Assembly: GCA_029204225.1 (NCBI GenBank)
Contig: CM055093.1
Location: 19,582,041 to 19,646,040 of the forward strand
Origin: Diphasiastrum complanatum
Taxonomy: Eukaryota > Streptophyta > Lycopodiopsida > Lycopodiales > Lycopodiaceae
DNA: 64,000 nucleotides
Direction of reading: 5' to 3'
Under the pieces are notes generated by a model that worked only from the letters and a program-made list of their open reading frames with translations, was not told the origin of the DNA and did no database searches. Below are positions 46,301 through 55,436 of the stretch, piece after piece. Each line of letters begins with the position of its first letter. Positions within the stretch are counted from its first letter, which is position 1. The position numbers were made by a program, and so were the translations under genes.

Positions 46301-48824
46301 AAATTGAATTTAATGACCTGAATGAGAATCCTTCTTAGAGAACAAAGACTTTGTCCACTTTGTTGCTTGGATAAAATGCCAAATGACCCCTTTGTATTCT
46401 TTAACCAACCTTGAAAAGGACTGGAAGCAACTGCTTTCCTATTAACATTGAATCATAGTCATAATCATAATCATAAAGAGATGCTATCTAGAACGTACAC
46501 AAGAGATACAAGCTAAAGAACAAAAGCAATAGAAAGTAATGCAAATAAATACAAAAGAGCTACAAATGTATTATTCTAAATTTATAGATCAAGTCGGTGA
46601 TAGTATGACATTTCTCAAAGATTATGTAGCTAATTGCAATCTACCTAAGGCTAAGACTAGGCTCTCAATCAATTATCTTGACTAACAAGGAGGCATCGGA
46701 GAATTGGGCATCAGAAGGAGGAGAATCCTACAAGGATTCTAGAGCTTTGGTAAAAGGGAAAATTCCCATGTCCACTCTCTTGAAGCTTTGGCATACACTT
46801 GGAGAGAAAGGTTGCAAGTGGCGACTTGCTTGGAGACTTTGATCCTCTCATCTCTCTTGTGTGTTTCTTCTCTAATCTTTTAGACATCCAATGCTCTTGT
46901 ATGTTGCAACTTTGGAGAGAAAGGTTGCAGGTGGCGACCTGTTTGGAGACTTTGATTCTCTCATCTCTCTTCTACCTTGAGGATCTTGCATGCATTTGCA
47001 AGTGTTGTGGATCCATGGGGAACTAGTCCTACCCTAGCTCGCCTACTCATATTGTTCTCTTTCCCGAGACTCTAGTTAGCAATGCATGTCTCTCTTGTGA
47101 TGTAGATAAGTGTATTTTTCATATTAGAATCCATAAATAAACGCATGTGATTCGGTTAGACACAGGTCAACACTCATGCCAATAAATTCTCAATACAAAT
47201 GCAAGTATTGGGAATTGAATTGTGGTAGGAATGGACTCGTTGTCGAGCCAGACTCTCTACTTTATTGGTTACAATGTTAAGGAGACAGTGGATGCTTGTT
47301 GACAGTGACTAGGTTCCTGTAATGGGAACATGTTGCATGGATGGTGGAACTACATCTGTCTTATCTACTAACACCACAAACTTACCAAGAAAAGGCCGCA
47401 ATAAAATGTTGTTGGCGCAATTGTTAGCTTAGATCTCAATACCTTAAATTTATAATTCCCATACCTTGTCCAAAAGGTGATCTAAAAGAAATCTTCCTCT
47501 TGATTTAAATCTTATGGTATCTGCCTCTCACATCAACCTTGAGATGTCAAGCGCTTCCAAACATGTCAATCACATCCCAAATTCTAGGAATAGGATATAA
47601 ATGTTTGATAGTAATCTTATTAAATCCCTTGTAACTCACATAGAATCAAAAGGATCAATCCTTCTTTCTATGATAGAAAAACAAGAGCTCTAGAAGGAGA
47701 AAAAAACAAAGAGCTTCTGTGATTTGCTTCTCTCACTTATAAATGTTTGTTATTGTGATTTCAAAGATCTGAACCCAGTTAAAAACTTTTTCCGCACGAT
47801 TGTTGACTCTTTTCATGCCAAAAAAACCCATAGGAGTGCTAAAATATGGAAAAGGCGAGTTGCGCATGTACATTATGGTTAATTTGGGCATACAATTGCA
47901 GTTTCATAAAGCTTCAACTGGCAGGTTCCAGTCTTAAGAAAATTTTGGATCCTGGGATTATGAATACTAATTTGATTGCAAATATGAGAACAATCAGCAC
48001 TTGATCACATTGTCTTGCCTTGGCCAACAAATAGCATCAAATTGTTCCTTCTATTCAGCCAACATTCTTAGGGGCTCTTGCCATGTAGCTGTTCACCCGG
48101 GAATGATATCACCTCTGCCCAGCTTGCCACTTCTACGATCCACAGGTGAATGTAAAACGGCTTTTCCATATACACAATGATTCAGAAAATGATGCTGAAA
48201 CAATGCCACAAATGGTGAAAAACTATTTCTGAAGCCAAAATGATGTCACAAAGGACATGATTATGTGCATTGTGTGCATCTGGATCGTTGAGATGGTTCG
48301 TTGATCTCAACCTGGGCAACCTGGTCTTGCTGAGCAGCTAATCTACTAATTCTTTGCAAACCCATTCACCCCCTGACGGGTTGACATGGTGAACGGGTTG
48401 ATGGAAAAGATGCAACTGACCCGTTCACCCTCTTTTGACGTCAGTTTCAGGGGGTGAATGGGTTACATGGAAAGATGATCTTAGGCTCCTAATAGAAAGA
48501 TTCAAATTTTGGGGTTTCGAATATTAATTTGATTGTAACTATGAAAACGATCGGCACTTCGTCACATTATCTTGCCTTGGCCAATAAAAAGCATTAGCTT
48601 GTTCCTTCTATTCAGCCAACATTCTTAGGCTGGACTGAGAGACAGGCGTTACTAGCAGTAAAGACTTATAAAAGTGGAGGCATGTGAAACATGGACCTGA
48701 CATCAGTTTCTGACAAGCCTGGGGCTCCGTCGACTGGTACAATTTCCCCATCAACATCAATAGACAGTGGTGATTTAGCTGATCTATCCGAGGTAGCGGC
48801 TCCATGCAGGCCTTGTGAAGCCAT
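28027..48824 (-). CDS. NUDX14: Nudix hydrolase 14-type ADP-sugar diphosphatase
   Basis: Eight minus-strand coding exons with matching GT-AG phases: 48697-48824, 46318-46438, 46083-46160, 32714-32806, 32379-32471, 29179-29277, 28982-29038 and 28027-28227. Landmarks in order: MASQGLHGAA start, APGLSETDVR, WLKNTKGSFGIL, VDMFGNRVGFVKFKAE, LPGIVFARGG, ELPAGMLDDDAGDFVG, then REVEEETGI. Next come GGCDEDITLLLYRG, DHGELIKVRVVPY and LWRATSDAKAL. The Nudix box (G...REVEEETG) is split between exons 5 and 6. The family hydrolyses ADP-glucose and ADP-ribose, and the Arabidopsis member is plastidial. No obvious transit peptide precedes MASQG, though the frame stays open upstream to an acceptor near 48850, so a 5' exon may be missing. 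Total span is about 20.8 kb; the 13.3-kb intron 3 holds several transposons. Confidence 0.92.
28513..28568. repeat. (CT)n microsatellite
   Basis: A pure CT run in the intron between the two last NUDX14 exons. A second (TC)n run joined to (AC)n follows at 28713-28764. Confidence 0.98.
28713..28764. repeat. Compound (TC)n(AC)n microsatellite
   Basis: (TC)14 is followed directly by (AC)11, in the same NUDX14 intron as the CT run at 28513. Confidence 0.98.
29278..32378. other. NUDX14 intron 5, no element identified
   Basis: A 3.1-kb intron between the exons that carry the two halves of the Nudix box. I saw no coding motif, LTR signal or terminal repeat. Confidence 0.6.
33208..33375. repeat. About 90-bp tandem duplication
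   Basis: AACTGGTGTGATTAT at 33208 recurs near 33297. Each copy is followed by CACCTCA...ATGAGTA, then GAATGGATGT. The copies are diverged with small indels. They lie in NUDX14 intron 3. Confidence 0.7.
34550..34692. repeat. Imperfect fold-back hairpin
   Basis: TACATTCATGATAAGACC near 34575 pairs with GATCTTATGAATGTA near 34613. Outside it, ATCAAGAGTTTGCGAC pairs with GTACGCAAATTCTTGAT. The two stems are nested with unequal loops and lie in NUDX14 intron 3. Confidence 0.55.
35523..39683 (+). mobile_element. Copia retrotransposon deletion derivative in NUDX14 intron 3
   Basis: The 5' LTR 35528-36694 (TGTTGAAC...TTTCCAACA) is followed by PBS TGGTATCAGAGC (36696-36707). The 3' LTR 38762-39678 has the same end but lacks its first 256 bp. 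The element is flanked by AGATG on both sides (35523-35527 and 39679-39683). A deletion joins integrase (after GRKPS) to the 3' LTR interior, removing RT, RNase H, PPT and the LTR start. LTR copies are close to identical where they overlap (a few per cent different by eye). It lies in sense opposite to the NUDX14 gene. Confidence 0.95.
36736..38790 (+). pseudogene. Copia gag-protease-integrase, truncated
   Basis: From MANTSLLIL at 36736 the ORF runs to 38121. It has a Gag capsid (WKTKVILVLKRNGVW, FETKSTSEVVHM), then a Lys-rich stretch. Two CCHC knuckles follow (CDCCGKDGHLPTKC and CIHCKITGHAAIYC), then the protease site LDSGATSHIVSS. The ORF ends where the integrase HHCC histidines should be: LWL, then a stop. 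A second frame from 38112 carries the remaining zinc cysteines (CDACYKGKMH). It then has the catalytic residues in VHTDICGP, LLRCDGAGEYIS and NGVAERRN, and ends at GRKPS where the deletion meets LTR sequence. The small deletion at the zinc histidines and loss of RT make it non-autonomous. Confidence 0.93.
40311..40342. repeat. (GA)n microsatellite
   Basis: A pure GA run in NUDX14 intron 3, just downstream of the Copia insertion. Confidence 0.97.
40540..41320. repeat. Weak direct repeat, no gene
   Basis: Two related stretches, near 40570 (CTTGATCCCCAACTAGGAAG) and near 41130 (GTTGATCCCCTACAAAGAAG), are followed by similar text on leaving a short ORF-free region. No ends or target duplications were found. 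Confidence 0.35.
41791..41843. repeat. 29-bp direct repeat
   Basis: GTGACTCATAGGGGTCTGG and GTGACTCGTAGGGGTCTGG are adjacent, offset 29 bp, just beyond the readable end of the Ty3 gag. Confidence 0.8.
41880..42881 (-). pseudogene. Ty3-type gag, frameshifted
   Basis: Minus-strand Gag starting at MDPLGGASTEIL (42881). A coiled-coil-like start (VDAMEVILQQILDQ) is followed by a spacer. Then the capsid core MAQRWWRKIEKDN, WDQFKRMFAENWVP, YADKYREALMRIP and LRESLRPFV is typical of Retrotrans_gag (Ty3/Gypsy). A one-base shift near 42580 separates the two halves (RSGKRLF in one frame, KWEKAFQMCGI in the other), and a stop follows SGGF at 42124. Beyond that a Lys-rich tail and a knuckle (CFGCLGRHRWKEC) can be read to about 41890. 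No protease or RT follows, so the element is truncated. Confidence 0.85.
43539..43553 (-). promoter_or_regulatory. Primer binding site of Ty3 element
   Basis: The minus strand reads TGGTATCAGAGCAAA, a tRNA-iMet primer site, two bases inside the LTR end at 43556. Confidence 0.85.
43556..44120 (-). repeat. 5' LTR of Ty3 element (outer end tentative)
   Basis: The inner edge is set by the PBS (plus strand starts TGTCAGACTC). An outer edge at GTTGTGACA (44120) would give matching TGTCA/TGACA termini and 565 bp. No second copy is available to confirm it. Confidence 0.5.
44121..46082. other. NUDX14 intron 3, left-over sequence
   Basis: No gene seen. Near 44464 AAGATGCACTGCGCTCCGGAAC resembles the start of the hAT-type MITE at 56684, but no matching right end was found. 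GGAACG-rich inverted words lie near 44500 and 45280. Confidence 0.4.
46800..46975. repeat. 58-bp direct repeat, offset about 113 bp
   Basis: GGAGAGAAAGGTTGCA at about 46801 and 46914 each start a 58-bp match (TGGCGAC, GGAGACTTTGAT, CTCTCATCTCTCTT). It lies in NUDX14 intron 1. Confidence 0.8.
47420..47700 (-). pseudogene. Ty3-type reverse transcriptase fragment
   Basis: The minus strand reads ITIKHLYPIPRIWDVIDMFG, then a stop, LKVDVRGRYH and SPFGQGM. This matches the RT stretch around YPIPRIDDLLD, FSKIDLxSGYHQI and TAFGxG of Ty3/Gypsy elements. The start of the RT is legible but broken to about 47700. The catalytic YxDD part is absent. It is an old fragment in NUDX14 intron 1. Confidence 0.75.
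47940..48630. repeat. Direct repeat of about 130 bp, 557 bp apart
   Basis: Copies at about 47940-48072 and 48495-48629 share TTAATTTGATTG-like, CTTGCCTTGGCCAA and TTCCTTCTATTCAGCCAACA segments. Both end at ATTCTTAGG. They are diverged and lie just downstream of NUDX14 exon 1. Direct repeats of this spacing could be degraded LTRs of a small element, but nothing inside supports that. Confidence 0.7.
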
Positions 48825-50050
48825 TGTCACCAGCAAGTCCTTATAATCAATCTGTTTAGAGGAAAAGCCAATGCTCTTCGAACTTGGACAGCCTTGAACT
48901 TTAAGATGGGTAAAAAATCTGCAGCAATTATATGATTTATCGATCGTAGTTACAAAAGATAAGGCTCCCCATGCCCGTATACTCATGAGGCTCTGTATAG
49001 AAAAAAGGCACAAATTTGTTGCAGACCCCCTGTGGACAAGTAAAATTGGTACTAGGATGGTAAGCAAACGAATACACGCTCACTGTGATCTGTCTGCTCA
49101 GCGATCTTGCATTTGATACAAACACCTAGAGAATGAAAAGGTGTAAGGCAATCCAAATAGCTACTTGTATCATATCAAAAGGTAAGGGAAAGCCCATTTT
49201 CACATCAGCCAAAGCATCACAGGATCGGAACTTGAAGACAATTTAATCTAGTGTAGCGCTGCTGCATCAATTCTGAAAGAGCAAGAAGATTGTGCAATTA
49301 ATTCAACACTCTTGTGTTCGTTTGCTACCTGCTTTGCGGTTGCCAATTCTGCTGAACTGTCAGCAATTCATGCTCCAAAATGCATTTACCTGCTCTCATA
49401 CGACAAATACATGGAACGCCTGTGGATGAATAAAATACAGCATTCGCTCCCTCTCTCCCTCTTCGAGACTTGCTCCCCTCTCTTTTTTCAAGTGCTATGA
49501 TTTTTTCTTCATACTTTTGAGCCACCTTATTAGAAATAGACCATTTTTAAGGGTGTTTTTTAGGGGCAGGTCCATTTTTAGGGTGTTTTCAACTTGTCGG
49601 TCTTCTTTAAAATTTTGGCAAGTGAGTTGATGTGCAATGGACCATCCCCTTTGATTTGCCTAAGCAAGAGTCAAATGCAGGGTCTCAATGTGATTGACCA
49701 GTTTGAATCTCTACCATCGAATTAGCCCATTTTTGTTAAGTTGTACTTGCAACTCAAGGTGTTGGGCAATGTCACCGGCCCCAAAATCGGACTTGAGTTG
49801 CCCTTACATGGTGTGGGTGTCATGCCACCTCATCTACCACATGGTGACAACTCAAGCTAAGTTTGAAATGAGGGGGAGACCCAATATTTTTACTCCATTG
49901 TAAATTTGGGACTTACGAGGCAATGTAGTCTAAAACCACCAAAAGCATAATGAGCAACACTTATGTAAAGAACCATTTTTGTTTTTGAGAAGTAGATTAT
50001 GTTTTTCAAATGTAGATTTCATAATAGTCATGCGAAAAAAGCCAACTATC
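48825..50050. other. Upstream of NUDX14: probable 5' leader and promoter region
   Basis: A splice acceptor (CTCTAAACAG on the minus strand, near 48852) precedes exon 1, so a 5' untranslated or short coding exon is likely upstream. The minus ORF 49325-49525 ends near a GT donor but has no recognisable transit peptide. No TATA box could be assigned. Confidence 0.4.
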
Positions 50051-50907
50051 TATTACACAACCAATTGTCTTTTTCCCATGAGGAAGATCAACAAGAACTC
50101 AAATCTGGTTCTTCATGAGTAAATCATACTCATCTTGCATCGCATCCTCCCAACATTTTACTCCCTTGGCCTGCTCATAAAAATCTGGTTCTTCTGCAAC
50201 ATCTCCATGAGATGTACGAGCAAAATCTGAAAAATCAGCATAGTCCACTGATTTTGTAGAGGCACGTCTCTTTCCATGATAAAACGAACTACTTTGCTAT
50301 CCCGCAAAGTTGCCAACAGCCACTGTGGGACTGTTTTGGAATATCCAATAGCCATATCTCTTCTTGCAATTTGTTGTCCAAGATTTTTCGAAACTGTTCT
50401 TTGTTGTCCAAGATCTTCCGACACTACTCTTGGTTGTCCAAGATCTTCCAAAACTGGTCCTTGTTGTCCAAAAGTTCCTGTAGGATGATTTTGAGCAACA
50501 ATGGGCGGCTCTTGATAAACATTGGGCTCTAAACTTGATGAGGTGTTGGGCAATTTAAAACTGGTTGATTGATGCCCCTTATCTCCAAAAATAAAAGATG
50601 GTACCAAATCTGAAAAAACTTCAACATTCACACTATGTGCGTTGTCCCCCATCAAGATATGAGTTGGGGCCACATCAAATAAATTCTTTTCATCAAAATG
50701 CACATCACGACTAACAATAATCTTGTTAGTGCTCAAATTGAACAGCCTATAGCATTTGCTTTCACTACTATAGCCAACAACAATGCATTTAACTCCTTTA
50801 TCCTCAAGCTTTGTACGAAGTCTATCCAGAATAAAAGAATAAGTCGTACAACAAAAAATACGAAAGTGAGAGATTGTGGGCTTTTTCCCATACCAAACAC
50901 TTAGAAT
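50050..50907 (-). pseudogene. Copia integrase C-terminus and RT start
   Basis: Directly after the PBS, the minus strand enters integrase at VWYGKKPTISHFRIFCC. It continues through KCIVVGYSSESKCYRLF and SRDVHFDEKN (GKGY/C-terminal region), then an acidic linker. The RT entry follows near 50160-50060 (WEDAMQDEY, a stop, VLVDLPHGKKTIG). The linker holds four 30-bp tandem repeats (50371, 50401, 50431, 50461), giving a 10-residue LGQQR-type repeat. Gag, protease and the integrase core are missing between the PBS and this point. Confidence 0.88.
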
Positions 50908-51212
50908 TTGCTCTGATACCAACTTAGAATTTGCTTCGAATAGGAACACAGGTCATGCTACCTATACAGTAACACAGATAGAAAACACTCTCCACAACAA
51001 GCTCACATAGCAACTGTATTTCTCAAAATGAAATTACATTGTACATATAGTTGCTCACTCAGGCAACCCATGCATGACCCAGGTTGTCGTTAGTGGGACA
51101 CGTGTCCCGTCGACTTGCCTCGTGGCGAGGCCAACTGATCCTTATCAACTGATAGGACCCACAGTACAGTAGCACAGTGATTCTACTTTAATTCTAACTC
51201 TCTCCCTTAAAG
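50908..51212 (-). repeat. Copia LTR with PBS and polypurine tract
   Basis: On the minus strand the order is PPT CTTTAAGGGAGAG (51212-51200), LTR 51199-50922, and PBS TGGTATCAGAGCAA (50921-50908). The LTR is 278 bp with 10-bp inverted ends AGTTAGAATT and AATTCTAAGT (one mismatch) instead of TG...CA. The LTR end GCAAATTCTAAGT is repeated just past the PBS. Confidence 0.75.
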
Positions 51213-51253
51213 TAGAGTCTACTTTTTATACAGTCATATACATAGCTTGAAAG

Positions 51254-52140
51254 TCAACAAACTTTAAGTACAAAAAGCTTTGATCTAAACTTATCGAACT
51301 TTTCTCCAACAACTGGCTTCGTGAAAATATCAGCTAGTTGTTCTTCAGTGCTACAATGAACAACATGAATTTCACGACTCAGCAGCCTCTCACGTATAAA
51401 ATGATATTGAATCTCAATGTGTTTAGTTCTCGCATGGAACACTGGATTCTTTGCTAGCTGAATGCCACTCTAACTGTCGCTATGTAATGTCGTGAGATTT
51501 TGTCGCTATGTAATGTCGTGAGATTTTGCTGCGTCATGCCAACTTCTTCCAAGATTTGTCTCAACCATATAGCTTCTTGTACTGCACTACACATTGCCTT
51601 ATACTCTGCTTCTGTGGTGGATAGAGCGATTGTACTTTGCTTCTTACTAGACCAGGAAAACTACCACAAAACTGGTATACATACCCTATGGTGGACCTAC
51701 GATCATCATACTCACCTCCCCAATCCGCATCCACATAGCCACACAACTCAAGTAAACCATCATGCTTCCTGTAAATCAAGCCATACTCTGAAGTGCCTTT
51801 CACATAATGCAAAATGTGTTTAGCCGCCTTCCAATGCATTTCTGAAGGTGCTGTCATAAACTGACTTACAATGCCAACAACATAGCATATATCTGGTCTA
51901 GTCGTGGTAAGGTAGATCAAGCTCCCTACTAACTGCCTATACAGCGTGGCATCAAATGACTGTGACTCATCAAGCTTAGAAAGCTTTTTACCTGGTTCAA
52001 TAGGAGTATTCACTGGTTTGCAATCCTGCAATCTAAACTTGTGCAGCAACTCTTTGACATACTTCACCTGTGTTAAACCCACTTCGTGTCCTTTTTGCCA
52101 CACCTCTACTCCAAGGCAATAAGAAGTTTCAAGCAGTTCT
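51254..52140 (-). pseudogene. Copia RT C-terminal part and RNase H
   Basis: The minus strand reads LGVEVWQ, YVKELLHKFRLQDCKPVNTP and LVGSLIYLTTTRPDICYVVG, the RT C-terminal region. Then YVDADWGGEYDDRRST begins RNase H, but the frame breaks after GSFPGLV. RNase H ends with MFHARTKHIEIQYHFIRERL and LADIFTKPV at 51254-51442, just before the polypurine tract. Its right end (52140) abuts a plus-strand gag in the opposite orientation. Confidence 0.9.
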
Positions 52141-52143
52141 ACG

Positions 52144-52732
52144 ATGGCAAACATGGGAGAGTCCATTTTGAGTGAAAGTAGCAAATTGGACGGGATTATC
52201 AACTATGCAGTGTGGAAATTCAAAATGAAAAACATACTGATGGAGAAAGACGTGTGGGAAGTCGTCACAGGTGATGAGAGAAGGCCGCCAAATGAAGCGG
52301 ATATCAAAGTGTTTGACAAAAAGATGAGGAAAGCTTTGACCTTCATTAACTTGTCAGTGAAGGATCACATCATTACCCACATTTGTGATGCTGTTACACC
52401 CAGACAGGCATGGGATGTGCTAAAGGAGCAGTTCGAGACATCAAATCCATCAAGAATCATGTTTCTGAAGTCAAAGTTGAATAGTGCCCGCATGGAGCAA
52501 GGAGAGCACATTCAGACGTACATGACCAGAATCACGAAATGAGGGATGAATTGCTTATGAGTGGAATAGCATCAAGAGAAAGATTGCCAACCTTTGACGA
52601 GCTCATAGGAATCTTGATGCAGGAAGAGCAACGGCGAGAAATGGTGAAAGCTAGACGTCAAAATACTGACAATCAGGCACTTGCGACACACCAAAAACAA
52701 GGCAAGGGCAAGGGCAAGAAGAAGTCCCACTG
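52144..52732 (+). pseudogene. Copia gag fragment, broken
   Basis: MANMGESILSESSKLDG starts a Gag with WKFKMKNILMEKDVW, LSVKDHIITHI and AWDVLKEQFET, running to YMTRITK and a stop at 52542. The reading resumes at 52539 with MRDELLMSGI and RLPTFDELIGILMQEE. About 40-50 residues usual between these parts are missing. The tail is Lys/Gly rich (QGKGKGKKKSH). No knuckle or protease follows. It is head-to-head with the minus-strand RNase H fragment, so the junction at 52140 is a rearrangement. Confidence 0.88.
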
Positions 52733-52899
52733 AAGCTCGAATAACAATTACAACAAAAAATTGATGGCGTAACAGGGAGGCTCAAAAAATACATCTTATG
52801 GATGGAGCGTCTCATGTAATCTGTGCTGGGACGATCTATTTATAGATTGCATATATGTATTAACTACAATAAATGATTGTCACATAATTAGGTAAGCCG

Positions 52900-53609
52900 T
52901 CGTACTTGAAAGTATATGGCTTATGTGACAACTGTACATAATGTATACTGTCAACCCGTAGGGAATGTTGACGTGGACGAGGGCGTCCGTGTTCTCTCAC
53001 TTCGCATTTTAGGGGAAGTGGCTTTCTCTCACTTCGCAAATTTGGGAAGTGATTGTCCCTCGTTCAAAGTAGACGTCCTTTGGCATTTTTTCTCTTTTTG
53101 GGATTTTGCGCAAAAAAGCCAAAGGTCCCCTTAAACAAGTTTAAGGTGCCCTCAAAAAGGCAAAGATGTTTTTAATAGTTTAACTCTCTCGCACTTTTTG
53201 GGAAAATGCGAAAAAGTTGAAGGTGTTGAAAATTGTTAAATTGTTGAACTGTGAACAAGTTGACTTCTTAAAAAATAATTGAACGGAAGAAGTCGAAGAT
53301 AAGTGTTGCAGTTTTTGGGAAAGTGCAAAAAATGCGAACTGTGCGACACTTAATGTATTTCTGCAGACTGTTCAAAAAGTAATGTAAATCTGCAGACTTG
53401 TTCTAAATGCAAGTTTGTGGAGGTCCTTGAAGATGGCCAAGTCTTCAATGACTTCAAGTTATTAAACTTAACATCTGAACTTGAAATTATGATGGGATTG
53501 GTTACCCTTTGCTGGAGATCAACCGGAAGTCCGTTGTAGACGTCCTTCAAATAAAATTGGCTGTCTAAGTTATGATTCCAAGGAGGCAACTGTGGACTTA
53601 ATTTCCAAC
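52900..53609 (-). repeat. Probable LTR, outer start at 53609
   Basis: On the minus strand TGTTGGAAATTAAGTCCACAG at 53609 looks like a Copia LTR start. The region to the left contains words (TGCGACACT, TTTCTGCAG, GTGCAAAAA) also seen in the 43-bp repeat region at 9.0-9.3 kb, so the two may be related LTRs. The other end was not found. Confidence 0.4.
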
Positions 53610-54660
53610 AACAAAAAGTTCCGTCTCTTCAGATTGAAGAAATACAAAATAATCACAGAATTATGAATGAAATGAATACATATAGTAGACATTGTTTTTG
53701 CCAAAAAAAGCTTTTCTCAATTGAAGCTAAATGTCCAAATGATGGTTAAATCCCTTGACTAGAAAAATAGCTCGCAATAGAGATAAATGATACAAATTAA
53801 AAGCTCATATGTTATAGTACATGACTGTCAATTCCTATGATTATAGATACTAGCTCGTAGTAGAGATAATGCAGTTACCAAATTCAAAGCCCATATTTTG
53901 GTAAATGCGATAAAAAGAACATTAAAATATAGGGACAAGATTTTCAAGCAATTTGCCAATCTCACATCTAGAAACAAAGCTTTGAAAAAATGTTACATGT
54001 AGAGTGATGCATTCAAAAGCCGAGTTGCAGTTCTCCAAAGATGGAAACATATGCACCAATCCTAAGCGTTTATCGAAGAAACATATATGGCGACGATCTT
54101 GATTTCGATCCAGAAGTCAAGCTAATGCCAGTACTCTAGAAGCTTATCCAAATTATTAATAATAGATATTGTAAGCTCATTGCCTCTTGCATGTTGGGAT
54201 TGATATTGAAATGCAAGTTTTTTGACAAGATATATCCAACATAGCAATTGTGTAAGGACTCTTTTGAGTTGATCAGATATGAATTTTTCCCTAAACTGTA
54301 GATAGTGGTACTTAGGGTGTTGTGTAGCAGTAGAAGTGAAAAAGCAAAAATGGAGCAACAAAACTCACTCAACAATAGAACTCGTGCAACATGTGTGAGA
54401 GAGAGAGAGAGAGAGAGGGCCCTTAGGTGAAGTAGGGCCACTTCCAATGTGTAACGGAGGTGGTCCAATGGGACACACTTAACTTGCCAAGGTGCCACAA
54501 TGCCTAGCGCACACTTAGTGCACTTGCGAGAGTCACTATAGTGTGAATCCGCTCTAAAATTGTATCTATATATTGCATTCAATATCATATGCTCATCTAT
54601 AAATAAACAATATCAAACATTAGATTTGTCCACAATATGACTAAAATAACACCAAAGGGT
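53610..54660. other. Intergenic; (GA)n at 54395-54418
   Basis: No gene seen. AT-rich sequence with one GA microsatellite. The 150-residue minus ORF crossing the repeat has no motif. Confidence 0.5.
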
Positions 54661-55436
54661 TGAAGTTAAACTACCAATTTACCCCTCGCACCAAGTTTGA
54701 GCCCTTACCAAAGGGGAGTAACATAGCAACGTGCCCATTCCTTGCCGACCGAGAGAGAGAGAGAGAGTGTTTGTCACCCTCGTCTTTTAAACTTAAAACT
54801 GCATCGTTGTATAATATTTGTGTTGTTCTCGCTCTGCATCGTTGGCGGTCTTTTTTCGGCCTTGCCTTGTGTTTTGGACTCTTTTTGCAGATCTAAAACG
54901 TATTGCTGCTTCGATTCTTTCGACATTCCAGTCCAACGGGAGCTTCTGCTGCTTGTCTTCTGCTGCGCAGCTCCAGTTTTGTGAGTCAGAACTTGTCTAA
55001 GACTCTGGCCTTTCATTTTCATGCATTCGATGCTTTCTGGTCGTTATGCTTCTGCTATAAGATTTTTTTTCTCTTGTTTCCTCTTCCATAAAGTTTTTCG
55101 TTTTTCTTGTTTCTGCTTTTTTATAAGTTCGTTTCTACTTCTATAAATTTTTCTTCTCTCTTGTTTCTGCTTTTACAAATTTTTTCTTTCTCTTGTTTCT
55201 GGTTTACAAGGTCTCCTGCTATCTTGATTCGGCTTCTACAGGGTTTTTCCCTTTGTTTCTGCATCTATAAGTTAATCCTTACAAGTTCGGATGTCTGTGA
55301 ACCTCGTTATAGTTATATTTTGTTGGTAGGGTTTTGTTTAAGAACGTCCTAAAGGGTATATATTGTTTCTATTTGAAAGTGTTCGGATCCAAAACAAAAT
55401 TAAGGCGGTGATCCAGGCCATCCTCTAGTAAAGGCG
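54661..55436 (+). promoter_or_regulatory. Probable promoter and 5' leader of UAP56 gene
   Basis: The sequence changes from AT-rich to pyrimidine-rich (repeated TTTCTGCTT and CTTGTTTC words, 55000-55260), as in plant 5' leaders or leader introns. A (GA)n run at 54750-54768 fits a GAGA-type promoter tract. The initiating ATG is at 55437. The exact transcription start was not seen. Confidence 0.45.

Noticed and set aside
49325-49525. Upstream coding exon of NUDX14
   Set aside because: It ends near a GT donor, but has no transit-peptide character or conserved residues, and the junction to 48852 cannot be tested here.
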